DNA of 64,000 bases, from NCBI GenBank assembly GCA_009823505.1, contig VZQC01013997.1, positions 2,066,277 through 2,130,276 on the forward strand, written 5' to 3'. Below are positions 32,795-43,626 of the stretch, in pieces. The notes beneath the pieces are model-generated. The model did no database searches. It saw only the letters and a program-made list of their open reading frames with translations, and was not told the origin of the DNA. Each line of letters starts with the position of its first letter. The first letter of the stretch is position 1. This stretch comes from Rhizomys pruinosus (lineage: Eukaryota; Chordata; Mammalia; Rodentia; Spalacidae). The translations under genes and the position numbers were made by a program.

Positions 32795-33172
32795 AGTGGC
32801 GGTTCCCCATGCCCCAGTTTCCCGTAGTTCAAATCCCCAGAACCCACGTAAAAACCAAGTGGTCAGAGGTGGCTGAACTATAATTCTAACCCTAAAAGGT
32901 AGGGACAGAGGCTCTCCAGAGCAAGCTGGCTAGGGAGACTAGCCAGATCAGTGAGCTCTGGGTGTGACTAAGAGACCTGCCTTAAGGAATAAGGTGGACC
33001 AGGAACCAAAAATTATTCTTGACATCAGCCTCAGGCCTCCTCATGCAAGTACGGGAACACCCACATGCATGCAAACACACACACAAATGCACACCACACA
33101 CACACACACGTACAGGCACATACAAATGCACACCACACACAGAGATACACAAATGCACAACACACACACACA
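32795..33172 (+). repeat. B3 SINE with CA-rich tail
   Basis: ttcaaatccccagaacccac followed by gtaaaa, gatcagtgagctctgggtgt, gaataaggtggaccag, and a long CA/ACACA end. Confidence 0.6.
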
Positions 33173-33236
33173 TGAAATGGAAAAGAAAAAATGTAAAATC
33201 TTTGACAAGCTTAGAAAAAAAGAGTTGCATCATTTT

Positions 33237-33362
33237 ATAGCACTGGGGAGGAAGAGGCAGGTGGATCTTTGTGAGTTCAAGGCCAGCCTGGTCTACAGAG
33301 TGAGTTCCAGGACAGCTGGGTTACGGGGAGACCATGTTTTGAAAAGACAAAAAAAAAAAAAA
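33237..33362 (+). repeat. B1 SINE, 5' truncated
   Basis: Starts within the B1 at agcactggggagg and runs to gaaaagacaaaaaa. Confidence 0.9.
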
Positions 33363-34741
33363 AACCTCTGTGGTGTTTGTAACTAATATCCCAGACATGT
33401 CAAAGAAGAACATTGCTTGACACAATTCTTCAACATAAAAGATCAATTACAGAAACCAGTGCCAGCACATTTAAATCACTGAGAGAAAATGATAGGTATT
33501 AGGCAAAGCCAACTGATTCAACTACACAGCCTACTGAGAGCGAACATGTTTGCTTGAAAACAGTCTTTCTTTCTGTGGGTGGCAGCATGGCCAATGGAAG
33601 GTATTAGACCGATGATTGTGAAGACTAGAATGGCCTGCTTTGCTACTGTAAAGGCCAGAGCACAGCTCCAGCTCCATGTCTCCAAATGAATTTGCTTCAG
33701 TCATTTTCTGAATGGACCACCACTGGGGCCCAGAAACAAAAGCGTCCCTGGTGCCTAGCAATTTCTACAGAGCATGCCAACCAAAACCACCCAGGAGAAA
33801 GACTGGGGCCCAGGAGGGAAAAGCAGAACTGCCACTTTCCAAACCCAGCGTCCACATGACCTCAGGCACCAACACTGACATCTAGGCCTCCGGGATTTCC
33901 CACACAAAGTCCATCTATCGTGGAAGGTCGGCAACAGGAGCAGAGGGTAGTGAGCCCACACATCGCCACGAACAGGAAGCAGGGCCTGGCCTTAAACCTC
34001 AATGCCCACTCCCAGTGATCTGCTTCTTCCAGAATGTGTCCACCTCCTCAAAGTTCCACAATCTCCCACCACCAGCAGCTGGGAACCGAGAGTTCAAACA
34101 CATGGGCAAATGGGAGACCTTTCATAATCAAACCCTAACGTTGTGTTCTTATTTCCTCCGAGGTGAAGAATCCCCACTGCAGGAAGGAGGAAGGCTTTTA
34201 AGACCCAGGAAGCAAATGAAACTTAAAAATCCACAAGTCCCTCACCAAGGTGATGAAAGCAATTAGCAACTTCTAGGGAAGGAGACCCCTAGTCTGCCAA
34301 GCTACTGGCTCAGGGCACTCCGGGGATATAGCCTGCCTGAGTGGTCACCATGATGGGTGGTCTTGCTAGATCACTCACACTCCTATAAGCACCTTCACTG
34401 TTCTTACACTAGACTTGGGTGGAACTGGTTCTTTGATCTGGGTGGCTGCCCTGTCTTGGCTGAATAGCCATTTGTTCACATCTTCCCAGGAAAAGCTACA
34501 CAACTTCATCTTTCCAAAGGCCCCTGACTGCAGCCTGCAGGTGGAGGTCACTGACCCTGAAAATTGAGCTTTCTACCTCAAGTAACTGAAGTTTGTAGTG
34601 AATTCAGGGCTCAAGTTATGCTGAAGATGAAAGATTTACATGATTTTGTTGCTGTTACTGTTTCATTTTACTTTGTATTTGGCACTGAGTAAAAGGGACT
34701 GACACTTGAGTAACGGCAATTAATGACCTATAAATGACTCT

Positions 34742-34792
34742 TTTTTTTTCAATTTTATTTATTTCTGTATGTGTATCAATGTACTGTCTCAT
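34742..34792 (-). repeat. B2 3'-end fragment
   Basis: Only the terminal B2 sequence, reversed: a T-rich tail then atttctgtatgtgtatcaat and gtactgtct. Confidence 0.65.
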
Positions 34793-34833
34793 TTTAATTT
34801 CTCCCCTTTGGAGTTAGAAATCTTGGGTTTCAT

Positions 34834-35061
34834 GGCTGGAGAGATGGCTCAGCGGTTAGGAGCAGTGGCTGCTCTTGCAGAAGACCTAGGTTCGATTCCC
34901 AGCACCCACATGGCAACTAACGACCATCTGTAACTTAAGTTCCAAGGCATCTGATACCATCTCTGACTTCCTCTTCTGACTTTCACAGGCATTGCACAAC
35001 ACGGGTGTACTTATATACATGCAGGCGATACACTCATACACATAAAATTAAAATAAAATAG
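34834..35061 (+). repeat. B2 SINE
   Basis: Flanked by a 17-bp duplication with one mismatch (gaaatcttgggtttcat at 34817-34833; gaaatcctgggtttcat at 35062-35078). Confidence 0.95.
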
Positions 35062-35696
35062 GAAATCCTGGGTTTCATTTTCCATCCGTACAGGGTATTA
35101 CAGCGGTTATCGCTGAGTTCTATGACAAAGCTTATCTTCAGCCCCACCTCCTCCTGTTCCAGGTAATCCTGTCGCTCAACGTGGTTCCTGGGCAAAGGGA
35201 CCCACCTTCCCCAATGTCACACACCCTCCATAACGAGGCCAGCAGCTCACGGCTGGTTAACACAGGACACAAAGCTTGAACTCTGCCCCAGTGTGAAACT
35301 CCAAACAGCTGCCCCGTTGCAGAGCCCCTGTGCTGAGCTGTGGTCTCAGCTCTAACTGTGCTGTGGGTCAGTTTATGTGCCTGCCCCCCTTCTCCTCACA
35401 TCTTTCCAGGGATGTGTCCTGAATAAACGCATCCTCACCGTAACTCTTGGAAGCATTTCCTATGCTGATGCACTTCCTGGTGTCCAACCTAAGACAATCA
35501 CCATTAACAAAAACTTACAGGATTCAATGGCCACTACCATAAGTTTAAAGGTGGATTTTGTCATCTTCAATGGATTAAGAAATGCCTAGGGCATCTGTGA
35601 GGACATTTCCAGAAAGGATGAAGGAAGAGACCCACTCCTACATGAATGGTACCATCCTGTAGACTGGGAACAGGACTGAACATAAGAGAAAAGGGT

Positions 35697-35851
35697 GGCC
35701 GGGTGTGGTGGCACACACCTTACCTTTAATCCTAGCACTCCAGAGGCAGAGGCAGGCATATCTTTGTGAGTTCAAGGCCAGCCTGGTCTACAGAGCGAGT
35801 TCCAGGACACCTGGGGCTACAGGGAGACCCTGTTCTCGAAAAGACCACAAA
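35697..35851 (+). repeat. B1 SINE
   Basis: Perfect 13-bp duplication aagagaaaagggt at 35684-35696 and 35852-35864. It has a small extra ttac near accttacctttaatcc. Confidence 0.95.
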
Positions 35852-36165
35852 AAGAGAAAAGGGTAGAAGCCAGATAGCACCCCCTGCACTACCACCCCTC
35901 CGCCACCACCCCATTTCTCCACCTCTTGGTCTGCTGACATGTGAAGAAGCAGCTTCACAGTCCTGCCGCCCAAGACAAGCCCCACTTCCTCGCCAGCCTT
36001 CCCCACCACATGCCCTCAAATAGGGGACCAAAACAATCCCTTTCTCCCTCTAGTTGCCAGTGTTAGGAACTGAGCAATGAGAGAAGGCGTTAATGCAGGA
36101 AGCACAGGTACACTGTGCAGATGGTGCAATTTTCATGTCCGTATCCCATAGGAGAAAGAAAGCCA

Positions 36166-36393
36166 GGGCTGGAGAGATGGCCCAGCGGTTAGGAGCTCTG
36201 ACTGCTCTTGCAGAGGACCCGGGTTTGATCCCCAGCACCCACATGGCAGCTGAGAACCGTCTGTAGCTCCAGTTCCAGGGGAATGCACTCTTCTGACCTC
36301 CATTGCACGACACGGGTGCACAAACCTACATGCAGACAGCATTCATACACATACAAAAATAAATTTAAAATTTTTTTAAATTAAAAAAAAGAA
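36166..36393 (+). repeat. B2 SINE
   Basis: gggctggagagatggcccag to a T/A-rich tail, with small deletions after ccaggggaatg; no 17-bp duplication. Confidence 0.9.
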
Positions 36394-36657
36394 AATCACC
36401 AAGACAAGCACCTTACACAGTCAATAAATGGAGAGGAAGTGTTTGAGCACAGGAACCAGGACTCAACAGTGCCACCTGTCCTCCACCTCTGCACACAGGC
36501 TGGGCCCTCACTTCTCTAGTAGTACCTCTGCCCTGTGCCCTGCCCCAAAGGAAGCCAGTGACACAGTGAAATGATAATAAGAGGAAATTATTCTTTTATA
36601 AAATACAATGAAAACAGAATTTGAGCTCATGAATTCGTCTTTAAAATATTAGCATGA

Positions 36658-36874
36658 TGGTTGGGGAGATGGCACACTGGCTACAGTGCTTGCTGCACAT
36701 ATGTGGGGACCAGAGGACATGTAAAAGCTGGGTGCAGCAGCAGCTCATAATCCCAGCACTCCAGAGGCACCCGGAGAGAAGGGGTCCCCCAGGCAAGCTG
36801 CCTACACACACTAGCCAGAATTGGTGAGCTCTAGGTTCCAGAAGAGACTCTGCCTCAATAAAGTAGACAGCCAT
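36658..36874 (+). repeat. B3 SINE, 5' part
   Basis: ggttggggagatggcacact, then tgctgcacatatgtggggac, tcataatcccagcactccag, attggtgagctctaggttcc. The element is broken by the URR1-like insertion and resumes at 37280. Confidence 0.75.
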
Positions 36875-37279
36875 TGTGCTGGATAGCTTTAGTGTCAACT
36901 TGACACACCCGGGTTGAGGGGGCCTCAAGTGGGGAATTGGCTCCATTGGACTGGCCTGTGGCCACGTCTGTGGAGTACTGTCTTGATTGTTGGGCAATGT
37001 GGGAGGGCCCAGCCCACAATGGGTGGTGCCACCCTGGGCAGGTTGTTGTGTACCGTATAAGAGGGCAGGCTGGGCATGGGCCAGGGGAGCAAGCCAGTGA
37101 ACAGCATTCCTCCATGGCCTGTGCTTCAGCTCCTGCCTCCAGGGTCCTGCCCTGAGTTCCTGCCTTGGACTGCCTGAGTGATGAACTGTGACCCAAGAGA
37201 TGTGAGCTGAATAAACCCTTTCCTCCCCAAGTTGGTGTTGGTCAGAGTGTTTTGTCACAGCAATGGAAGACAAACTAGA
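36875..37279 (+). repeat. URR1-like DNA transposon inserted in a B3
   Basis: 405-bp element from tgtgctggatagctttagtg to gacaaactaga. The same octamer, acagccat, lies on both sides (36867-36874 and 37280-37287). This matches the 8-bp target duplication of hAT elements and splits a B3. Confidence 0.82.
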
Positions 37280-37435
37280 ACAGCCATCAAAGAAGATACC
37301 TGATGTCAACTTCAGGCCATACATGCATTTGTACACACATGCACGAGCACCAGCACACACATGTGTGCACACACACATATGTGCCCACACACATGAACAC
37401 AAATACACCATACACATAGACATGCAAAAAATATT
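37280..37435 (+). repeat. B3 SINE, 3' part
   Basis: agaagatacctgatgtcaac and ttcaggccatacatgcattt, then CA/GCAC dinucleotides: the expected B3 end. Confidence 0.72.
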
Positions 37436-37602
37436 ACTGAGAGGAACATGCTTCTAAGTCTACCCTGTTCTCACAAGCTCCATGTTTGAGTGGGACTCCC
37501 TGTGTATCTGGGTAGCGACACGCTAGCGCCAATTCTCCTCAGATCTGGTTTTATCTTCCCCCTGTAAATAAAAATATTATCACATTTCCCAAAAGTTCTT
37601 AC

Positions 37603-37753
37603 CTCCATCTTGAAATTTGCTTAATCTTTCAAAATAGGATGACACGGGGGCCTGGACGATATCTAGGATAGCCAGGAGCGTTCTTGTCAGCCGAAGCAAC
37701 TCGCTGAAACTATAAAATCCAAAGTAGATGAGGTTCCGAGCCAGGTGAACCAC
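37603..37753 (-). CDS. Itpr2: Itpr2 exon H: solenoid helices
   Basis: 50 codons (394-443) plus the first G of residue 444. [20 protein letters not shown] and [16 protein letters not shown] form a strongly conserved amphipathic helical block; [14 protein letters not shown] is the type-2-specific tail. The acceptor is a pyrimidine tract plus attaag and the donor GGAG|gtaaga is strong. A reverse B2 begins 64 bp upstream of the acceptor. The following intron is the 19.4-kb one. Confidence 0.97.
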
Positions 37754-37817
37754 CTTAATTGACAAAAGAGGAGGAGAAAAGAGATTGGGAAATAAAGCAA
37801 GCATTTGTGGTTTTTTA

Positions 37818-38029
37818 AAGCTTTTAAAAAAATATTTTATTTTATGTGTATGAATATGTAGCACCCATGTGATGCACTTACCTACATATGGGGAAGTCAG
37901 AAGAGGGTGTCGGATCCCTTGGAACTGGAGTTACAGATGGCTGTTAGCCACCATATGGGTGCTGGGGCTTGAACCCAGGTCCTCTGCAAGAGCAGCCGGT
38001 GCTCTTTACCATGTAGCCATCTCTCCAGA
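37818..38029 (-). repeat. B2 SINE
   Basis: Reverse B2 from tttattttatgtgtatgaat to agccatctctccaga. Confidence 0.9.
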
Positions 38030-38078
38030 TTTTTAAACCTAAATTAGTTTAGGTATTTCTTTTGTTGGTGATGTCTTT

Positions 38079-38224
38079 GTTTGAGGCAGTGTTCTCACTA
38101 AGTAGCCCTGGCTGGCCTAGAATTCTCTATGTAGACCAGGCTGGCCTAGAACTCTCAGAGATCCCATCCCTGGCCACTGCCTCCCAAACGCTGAGATTAA
38201 AGCTGTGTGCCACCACACCAGATA
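38079..38224 (-). repeat. B1 SINE
   Basis: gttctcactaagtagccctg, tgtagaccaggctggcctag, and attaaagctgtgtgccacca. Confidence 0.88.
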
Positions 38225-38653
38225 GTCCAGTATTTCTGCACCTCCTAACTCTTTAACACCTAGTAGTTAAAAATCCCTGCAAAGCTCCACCTTGAGTTAT
38301 GATTGATGCAAGTCAGAAGGGCTTTAAGGCTTTAAGATGTCTACATTAGAATTAGTTACTACTTAATTAAATTCTAGTTGATTGAAGTCAAGAGGATACC
38401 ACTTAATTAATAAGTAGTTAAATTACACATGGCAATAAAGATGAGCCATGAAACTGGCCCCCAATTTCAATTTCCCTCCACTGCCCTGTGGACTTCTGGG
38501 TGCCACTGTGCATAATCATCATAAAGAAGCCTATGACATGTGGATCCAGTGTGGTCTGTCCCCACAGCGTGTCAGGGCTGGTATGTGACAATACAGCAGA
38601 AATGGAATGTCCCTTCCAATGTTCAATTACAGAAAACTTTAATCAATCAGTAT

Positions 38654-38698
38654 CTATCATCTATCTCTCTGTCTATCTATAATCTATCTATCCATCCC

Positions 38699-38748
<50 letters not shown>

Positions 38749-38765
38749 CCTCTCTCTATCTATAG
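38654..38765. repeat. TCTA microsatellite
   Basis: Imperfect then about 12 perfect TCTA units (38700-38748), with variant ends. Confidence 0.97.
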
Positions 38766-38943
38766 CTCTCAGTCTTGATCTTGCCTTGTAGGAAGCAAGT
38801 TTCATGTCAAGGGGACACTCAGCCCACAGAAAGGCCTAATGGCCTGAAGCTAAGGTGTCTGGTCAAAAGCCAGCACAGCAGTCCAGCTGCGAGCTGCCAC
38901 TTGAGAGAGACAGAAGAAAAGCTTCAGGGACGGCTCCTGACTC

Positions 38944-40757
38944 CAGACTGCTACACTGGGTGACGGACACGCCACACACCAGTAGATGGACAGACTGCTA
39001 CACTGGGTGACGGACGTGCCACACACCAGTAGATGGACAGACTGCTACACTGGGTGACGGACATGCCACACACCAGTAGATGGACAGACTGCTACACTGG
39101 GTGACGGACATGCCACACACCAGTAGATGGACAGACTGCTAAACTGGGTGACGGACATGCCACACACCAGTAGATGGACAGACTGCTACACTGGGTGACG
39201 GACATGCCACACACCAGTAGATGGATAGACTGCTACACTGGGTGACCTGTCACACACCAGTAGATGGATAGACTGCTACACCAGGTGACCAACGTGCCAC
39301 ACACCAGTAGATGGACAGACTGCTACACTGGGTGACGGATGTGCCACACACCAGGAGATGGACAGACTGCTACACTGGGTGACGGTTGTGCCACACACCA
39401 GTAGATAGACAGACTGCTACACTGGGTGATGGACGTGCCACACACCAGTAGGTGGACAGACTGCTACACTGGGTGACGGACATGCCACACACCAGTAGAT
39501 GGACAGACTGCTACACTGGGTGACGGACGTGCCACACACCAGTAGATGGACAGACTGCTACACTGGGTGACGGACGTGCCACACACCAGTAGAAGGACAG
39601 ACTGCTACACTGGGTGACGGACATGCCACACACCAGTAGATGGACAGACTGCTACAGTGGGTGACGGACGTGCCACACACCAGTAGATGGACAGACTGCT
39701 ACACTGGGTGACGGACGTGCCACACACCAGTAGATGGACAGACTGCTACAGTGGGTGACAGACACACCACAAATCAGTAGATGGACAGACTGCTACACTG
39801 GGTGATGGACGTGCCACACACCAGTAGGTGGACAGACTGCTACACCAGGTGACGGACGTGCCACACACCAGTAGATGGACAGACTGCTACACCAGGTGAC
39901 GGACATGCCACACACCAGCAGATGGACAGACTGCTATACTGGGTGACAGACGTGCCACAGACCAGTAGATGGACAGACTGCTACACTGGGTGACGGACAG
40001 GCCACACACCAGCAGATGGACAGACTGCTACACTGGGTGACGGACGTGCCACACACCAGTAGATGGACAGACTGCTACAGTGGGTGATGGACGTGCCACA
40101 CACCAGTAGATGGACAGACTGCTACACCAGGTGATGGACGTGCCACACACCAGTAGGTGGACAGACTGCTACAGTGGGTGACGGACGTGCCACACACCAG
40201 TAGATGGATAGACTGCTACACCAGGTGACGGACGTGCCACACACCAGTAGATGGACAGACTGCTACACCGGGTGACGGACGTGCCACACACCAGTAGATG
40301 GACAGACTGCTACACTGGGTGACCTGTCACACACAGTAGATGGACAGACTGCTACAGTGGGTGACAGACACACCACACACCAGTAGATGGATAGACTGCT
40401 ACACCAGGTGACCAACGTGCCACACACCAGTAGATGGACAGACTGCTACACTGGGTGACAGATGTGCCACACACCAGTAGATGGACAGACTGCTATACTG
40501 GGTGACGGACACGCCACACACCAGTAGAAGGACAGACTGCTACACTGGGTGATGGACATGCCACACACTAGTAGATGGACAGACTGCTACACTGGATGAC
40601 GGACATGCCACACACCAGTAGATGGATAGACTGCTACACTGGGTGACGGACATGCCACACACCAGTAGATGGACAGACTGCTACACTGGGTGACCTGTCA
40701 CACACCAGTTGACGGACAGACTGCTACACTGGGTGATGGACATGCCACACACCAGCA
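38944..40757. repeat. 47-bp minisatellite, about 38 copies
   Basis: Unit cagactgctacactgggtga plus cggacgtgccacacaccagt plus agatgga. Common variants are caccaggtg for cactgggtg, and catgcc or cacgcc for cgtgcc; a few shorter units read gggtgacctgtcac. 47 is not a multiple of three, so it carries no sustained frame. Confidence 0.98.
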
Positions 40758-41208
40758 CACAGCTAACACACAGGATAGAGTACCTGTGTCTTGTTTCTAG
40801 CTTTGTCATCCATGTCTTACATTTCAATTCAATTAAATGAGGCATGTTAACCTTCACTTCCAGGAAGATGGGGGGGGAGACATCTAAATAGCGCAAAACT
40901 GTCATTATTCATGAAACGTAACACAATTTGCAAATATGAAACAAAGAAGCAAGGAGAGCAGTAATTAATAGATAATTAAGATATTCAATTGTACATCAAG
41001 GTATGGTAAAAAAAAATATATGGTTACAATGAAAAGAAAGCCTTCCTTCTTCACCCCATTGACCTTCAGTGCAACAGGGGTAGATGTGACCATCTCTTCC
41101 ATTGACCAACTTAGAAAAAGGGATTTTACTTTTTTCAAAATTGTTCTAAGGGGAGGGTTTCTGTAACCTGAAATTTTTCTTTATCTATCTTATTTAAAAC
41201 CATATGAG

Positions 41209-41445
41209 GGGCTGGAGAGATGGCTCCAGTGGTTGAGAGCACTGACGGCTCTTGTAGAAGACCTTGGTTCAAGTCCCAATACCTACATGGCACCTAACAA
41301 CCATCTATAACTCCAGTTCCAGGGATCCAACACCCTCTTCTGAATTCTGTGGACATTGCGTGATATGGATGAACCTACCTACATGAAGGCAATTCACTCA
41401 TACACATGAAATAGAAATAGTAAATAAAAAAATATTAAAAGAAAT
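41209..41445 (+). repeat. B2 SINE
   Basis: ggggctggagagatggctcc to tcactcatacacatgaaata and an AT-rich tail. Confidence 0.9.
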
Positions 41446-41454
41446 TATATGACT

Positions 41455-41600
41455 CTGGGCATGGTGGTACACACCCTTAATCCCAACGCTCAGGAAGCAT
41501 ACACAGGTAGATGTGAGAGAGAGGCCAGCCTGGCCTACATAGTGAATTCTGGGCCAGCTGGGGCTACGTAATAAGATTCTGTCTCAAAAAAATTTTTTTA
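41455..41600 (+). repeat. B1 SINE
   Basis: ctgggcatggtggtacacac to agattctgtctcaaaa. Confidence 0.88.
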
Positions 41601-41875
41601 ATTTTTTTTTAAACTATAGAAAATCATTGTATTATAGTGTTACTTAACACGTACATTTATTACTATACATAAAATATAGTCTTTAAATAAATATTTCTAA
41701 AATACCAAATCAATATTTTATCAGTGCCAGAGAAAAATCACACCTTTGTGAACCTAACAATTAAATTACTCAAATATTATAACTATTAAGAGCAAGAAAA
41801 CAACTTTGATGCTTGATGTATCTAATTTCTGACAAGGAACATGTCATCTCTCCATGAATAACTACTTAAAAATAC

Positions 41876-42020
41876 CTCAAATGTCAGTTTATTTTTCTCT
41901 TTATCCCCAAAAGGAAAAGGTTGATTCACAACTTCTTTCAAATATTCTTCGACAAATTCCATTGTCAGGGCAAACTTCCTCTTCATATCATTTCTGGAAG
42001 AGTCTGTGATAGAATCATAT
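41876..42020 (-). CDS. Itpr2: Itpr2 exon G: solenoid segment
   Basis: First base A completes residue 345 (GA|A, Glu), then 48 codons (346-393): [48 protein letters not shown]. The acceptor is tctttcag and the donor GAG|gtattt. [12 protein letters not shown] and [15 protein letters not shown] are close to invariant across IP3 receptors; the [11 protein letters not shown] start varies. Phase 0 out to exon H. Confidence 0.97.
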
Positions 42021-42786
42021 CTGAAAGACAGAGACAAAGCAAGCTGAACTGACGGTACTTGCTTAGAAACAAGAATATTACATGTGCTGTGTTCAGGTAT
42101 GTTGTTCTGGAGAGCTCAGTTCGCCTAACGTGTTAGCTGTGCATCCTTCGAACTGAGATGTATGCACAAGTCCCAGTCATCTAGAATCACGGGCTTAGCG
42201 AGCACTTATAGATATTACTTGTTCATTGGCTCCCAGAAAGATGCTTACTGTTAGCAATGGAAGCCATAGCTTTGCCCTCGGGACAGGGTATGTCATTTGC
42301 CCTTCACAGACGAACAGTGACCATGAGAACACACAAATGCTTTTCTAAGTACTTTATTTCAAAATTGAAGACATTTGATTCTGAGTTCCGAGGCTGAAGA
42401 TAAAGGTCTTCAGATTGTTTCTGTGATGGTTCACCCTCACAGTCGACTTAGGCTCTGGAATTCCCTCAGTAACACACTCCTGGGCGTTTCCATGAGGGTG
42501 CTTTCAGAAAGAATTCATTAGGAAGGGAAGACTCTGTGAAGACCCTGGGCTGGAGTCCAGTGAGGAAGAAAAAGGGAGAGAGGAGAAATCGAGCTGAGCA
42601 CCAGCATTTCTATCTCTCCGTCTCCTGCCCACAGACACGACAGGACAGAAACCTCACACTCCTGCCGCCGCACTTTCCCACCATGAGGGACTGCACCCTC
42701 AACCTCTGAGCAGGAATAAACGCTCCCTCCCTCAAGCTGCTTATCAGTTATTTGGAGACAGCAAAAGACACAGTTTGTGAACGTAC
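42021..42786 (-). other. Itpr2: Itpr2 intron F-G
   Basis: 766-bp intron. 42021-42534 is unique; the rest is a MER-like repeat that comes within about 10 bp of the exon F donor. Confidence 0.93.
42535..42777 (+). repeat. MER-like interspersed repeat abutting a splice donor
   Basis: Same organisation as 52655 and 55375: cctgccgccgcactttccca, ccatgagggactgcaccctc, gcaggaataaacgctccctc, and tcagttatttggagacagca, ending at agacacag. Antisense to Itpr2. Confidence 0.6.
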
Positions 42787-43038
42787 TCGTGAATGGTGAT
42801 CTTCGTGGGGATTTCCGTCCAGAGGCGGGCATAGCGAACAGGTACCACAGACTCCTGGGGGTCCCGGTCAACGTGCATATGGAGCATGAGACGACAGAAA
42901 GAAGCTCGGAGGTCAAAGGGAAGGCTCTCATCGGATACACACCGCAGGATCAGATCTACTGAGAGCTGGGTAGAGATCTGGTTGATGGCCAGATACTGGC
43001 GGTCCAGGCACATCCTTGCAAAGAGGTTTAGTTGATAC
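42787..43038 (-). CDS. Itpr2: Itpr2 exon F: conserved solenoid core
   Basis: First base G completes residue 261 (AG|G, Arg), then 83 codons (262-344) and GA of residue 345: [60 protein letters not shown], then [16 protein letters not shown]. This is one of the most conserved segments of the IP3R family. The donor is CACGA|gtacgt. The apparent alternative four bases later (TAC|gttcac) is weaker and would not join exon G in frame, which fixed this boundary. The acceptor is tttttaag. Confidence 0.97.
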
Positions 43039-43084
43039 CTTAAAAACATGAGATATGCTGTTACCCCGCCACCTGCAATGAAGT

Positions 43085-43329
43085 TACTTTTCTTAATTTT
43101 TTATCTTATGTGTATGAGTGTGTTGCCTGTGTGGTCTAGCATGGTCTAAGTGTATGAGTGTGTTGCCTGCACGGTCTAGCATGGTCTAAGTGCATCCGTG
43201 TCCTGCAGTACCAGTGGAGGTCAGAAGACAGTGTTGGAGTCCCTGGAACTGGAGTTCCAGATGGTTGTTAACTGCCATATAGAATCTGGGAACCAAACCC
43301 AGATCCTCTACACAAGAAGCCAATGCTCA
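43085..43329 (-). repeat. B2 SINE with internal tandem duplication, 3' part
   Basis: Reverse B2 in which gtgtatgagtgtgttgcctg through ggtctagcatggtctaa is present twice in tandem (about 43109-43191). Its head continues at 43573 because the chimeric SINE is inserted in it. Confidence 0.88.
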
Positions 43330-43572
43330 TTTTTTGAGACATGGTCTCCCTATAGCCCTGGCTGGCCTGGAGCTCACTCTGTAGACCAGGCTGGCCTCTA
43401 ACTTACAGAGATCTACCTGCCTCTGCCACCTGAATGCTAGGATTAAAGGTGTGCACCACCACTCCCAGCTTAAAGATGGTTCTTAGTGGCCATGTGGGTG
43501 CTGGGATTCATACCCAGGTCCTCTGCAAGAGCAGTCAGTGCTCTTAACCACTGAGCCATCTCTCCAGCCCTG
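43330..43572 (-). repeat. Chimeric B2-head/B1 SINE, copy 2
   Basis: Reading leftwards: a 103-bp B2 head (43572-43470) ending accatcttta, then a B1 starting gctgggagtggtggtgcaca (43469-43330) with a short tail. The junction and head length match copy 1 at 20494-20754. The unit splits a host B2; the host shows gccaatgctc (43319-43328) and gccagggctc (43577-43586) on the two sides, 8 of 10 identical, as a worn target duplication. Confidence 0.9.
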
Positions 43573-43617
43573 CTGCCAGGGCTCTTAATGGACGAGTCAT
43601 CTCTCTAGTCCAGCCAC
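43573..43617 (-). repeat. B2 SINE head belonging to the 43085-43329 copy
   Basis: The reverse complement reads ggctggactagagagatgac, then ttaagagccctggcagc: the head of the host B2 split by the chimeric SINE. Confidence 0.8.
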
Positions 43618-43626
43618 TCCATGAAT

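Larger units (their letters stand above)
18160..37602 (-). other. Itpr2: Itpr2 intron H-I (19.4 kb)
   Basis: The largest intron seen. Its repeats are listed separately. Stretches with nothing recognised: 19730-20479, 21610-23190, 23375-24044, 25700-26220, 27430-27880, 30165-31000, 31625-32020, 33365-34740, 35080-35683 and 36400-36655. No internal exon was found by eye, but a microexon of a few codons would be missed. Confidence 0.9.
37754..41875 (-). other. Itpr2: Itpr2 intron G-H
   Basis: 4.1 kb: B2 and B1 near exon H, a unique stretch 38230-38640 (AT-rich), a TCTA microsatellite, the 1.8-kb 47-bp minisatellite, a unique stretch 40790-41205, then a B2 and a B1. Confidence 0.93.

Noticed and set aside
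36641..37423. 260-codon minus-strand frame
   Set aside because: It reads the B3 and the URR1-like transposon in antisense; similar frames appear at the other URR1-like copy.
38944..40757. Considered as a CRISPR-like array because of regular spacing
   Set aside because: The repeats are head-to-tail without unique spacers, in a mammalian intron; it is a minisatellite.
42783..42786. Placing the exon F donor after GAGTAC
   Set aside because: It would leave exon F in phase 0 while exon G's only good acceptor (tctttcag) needs phase 2; the gtacgt donor four bases earlier fits both.
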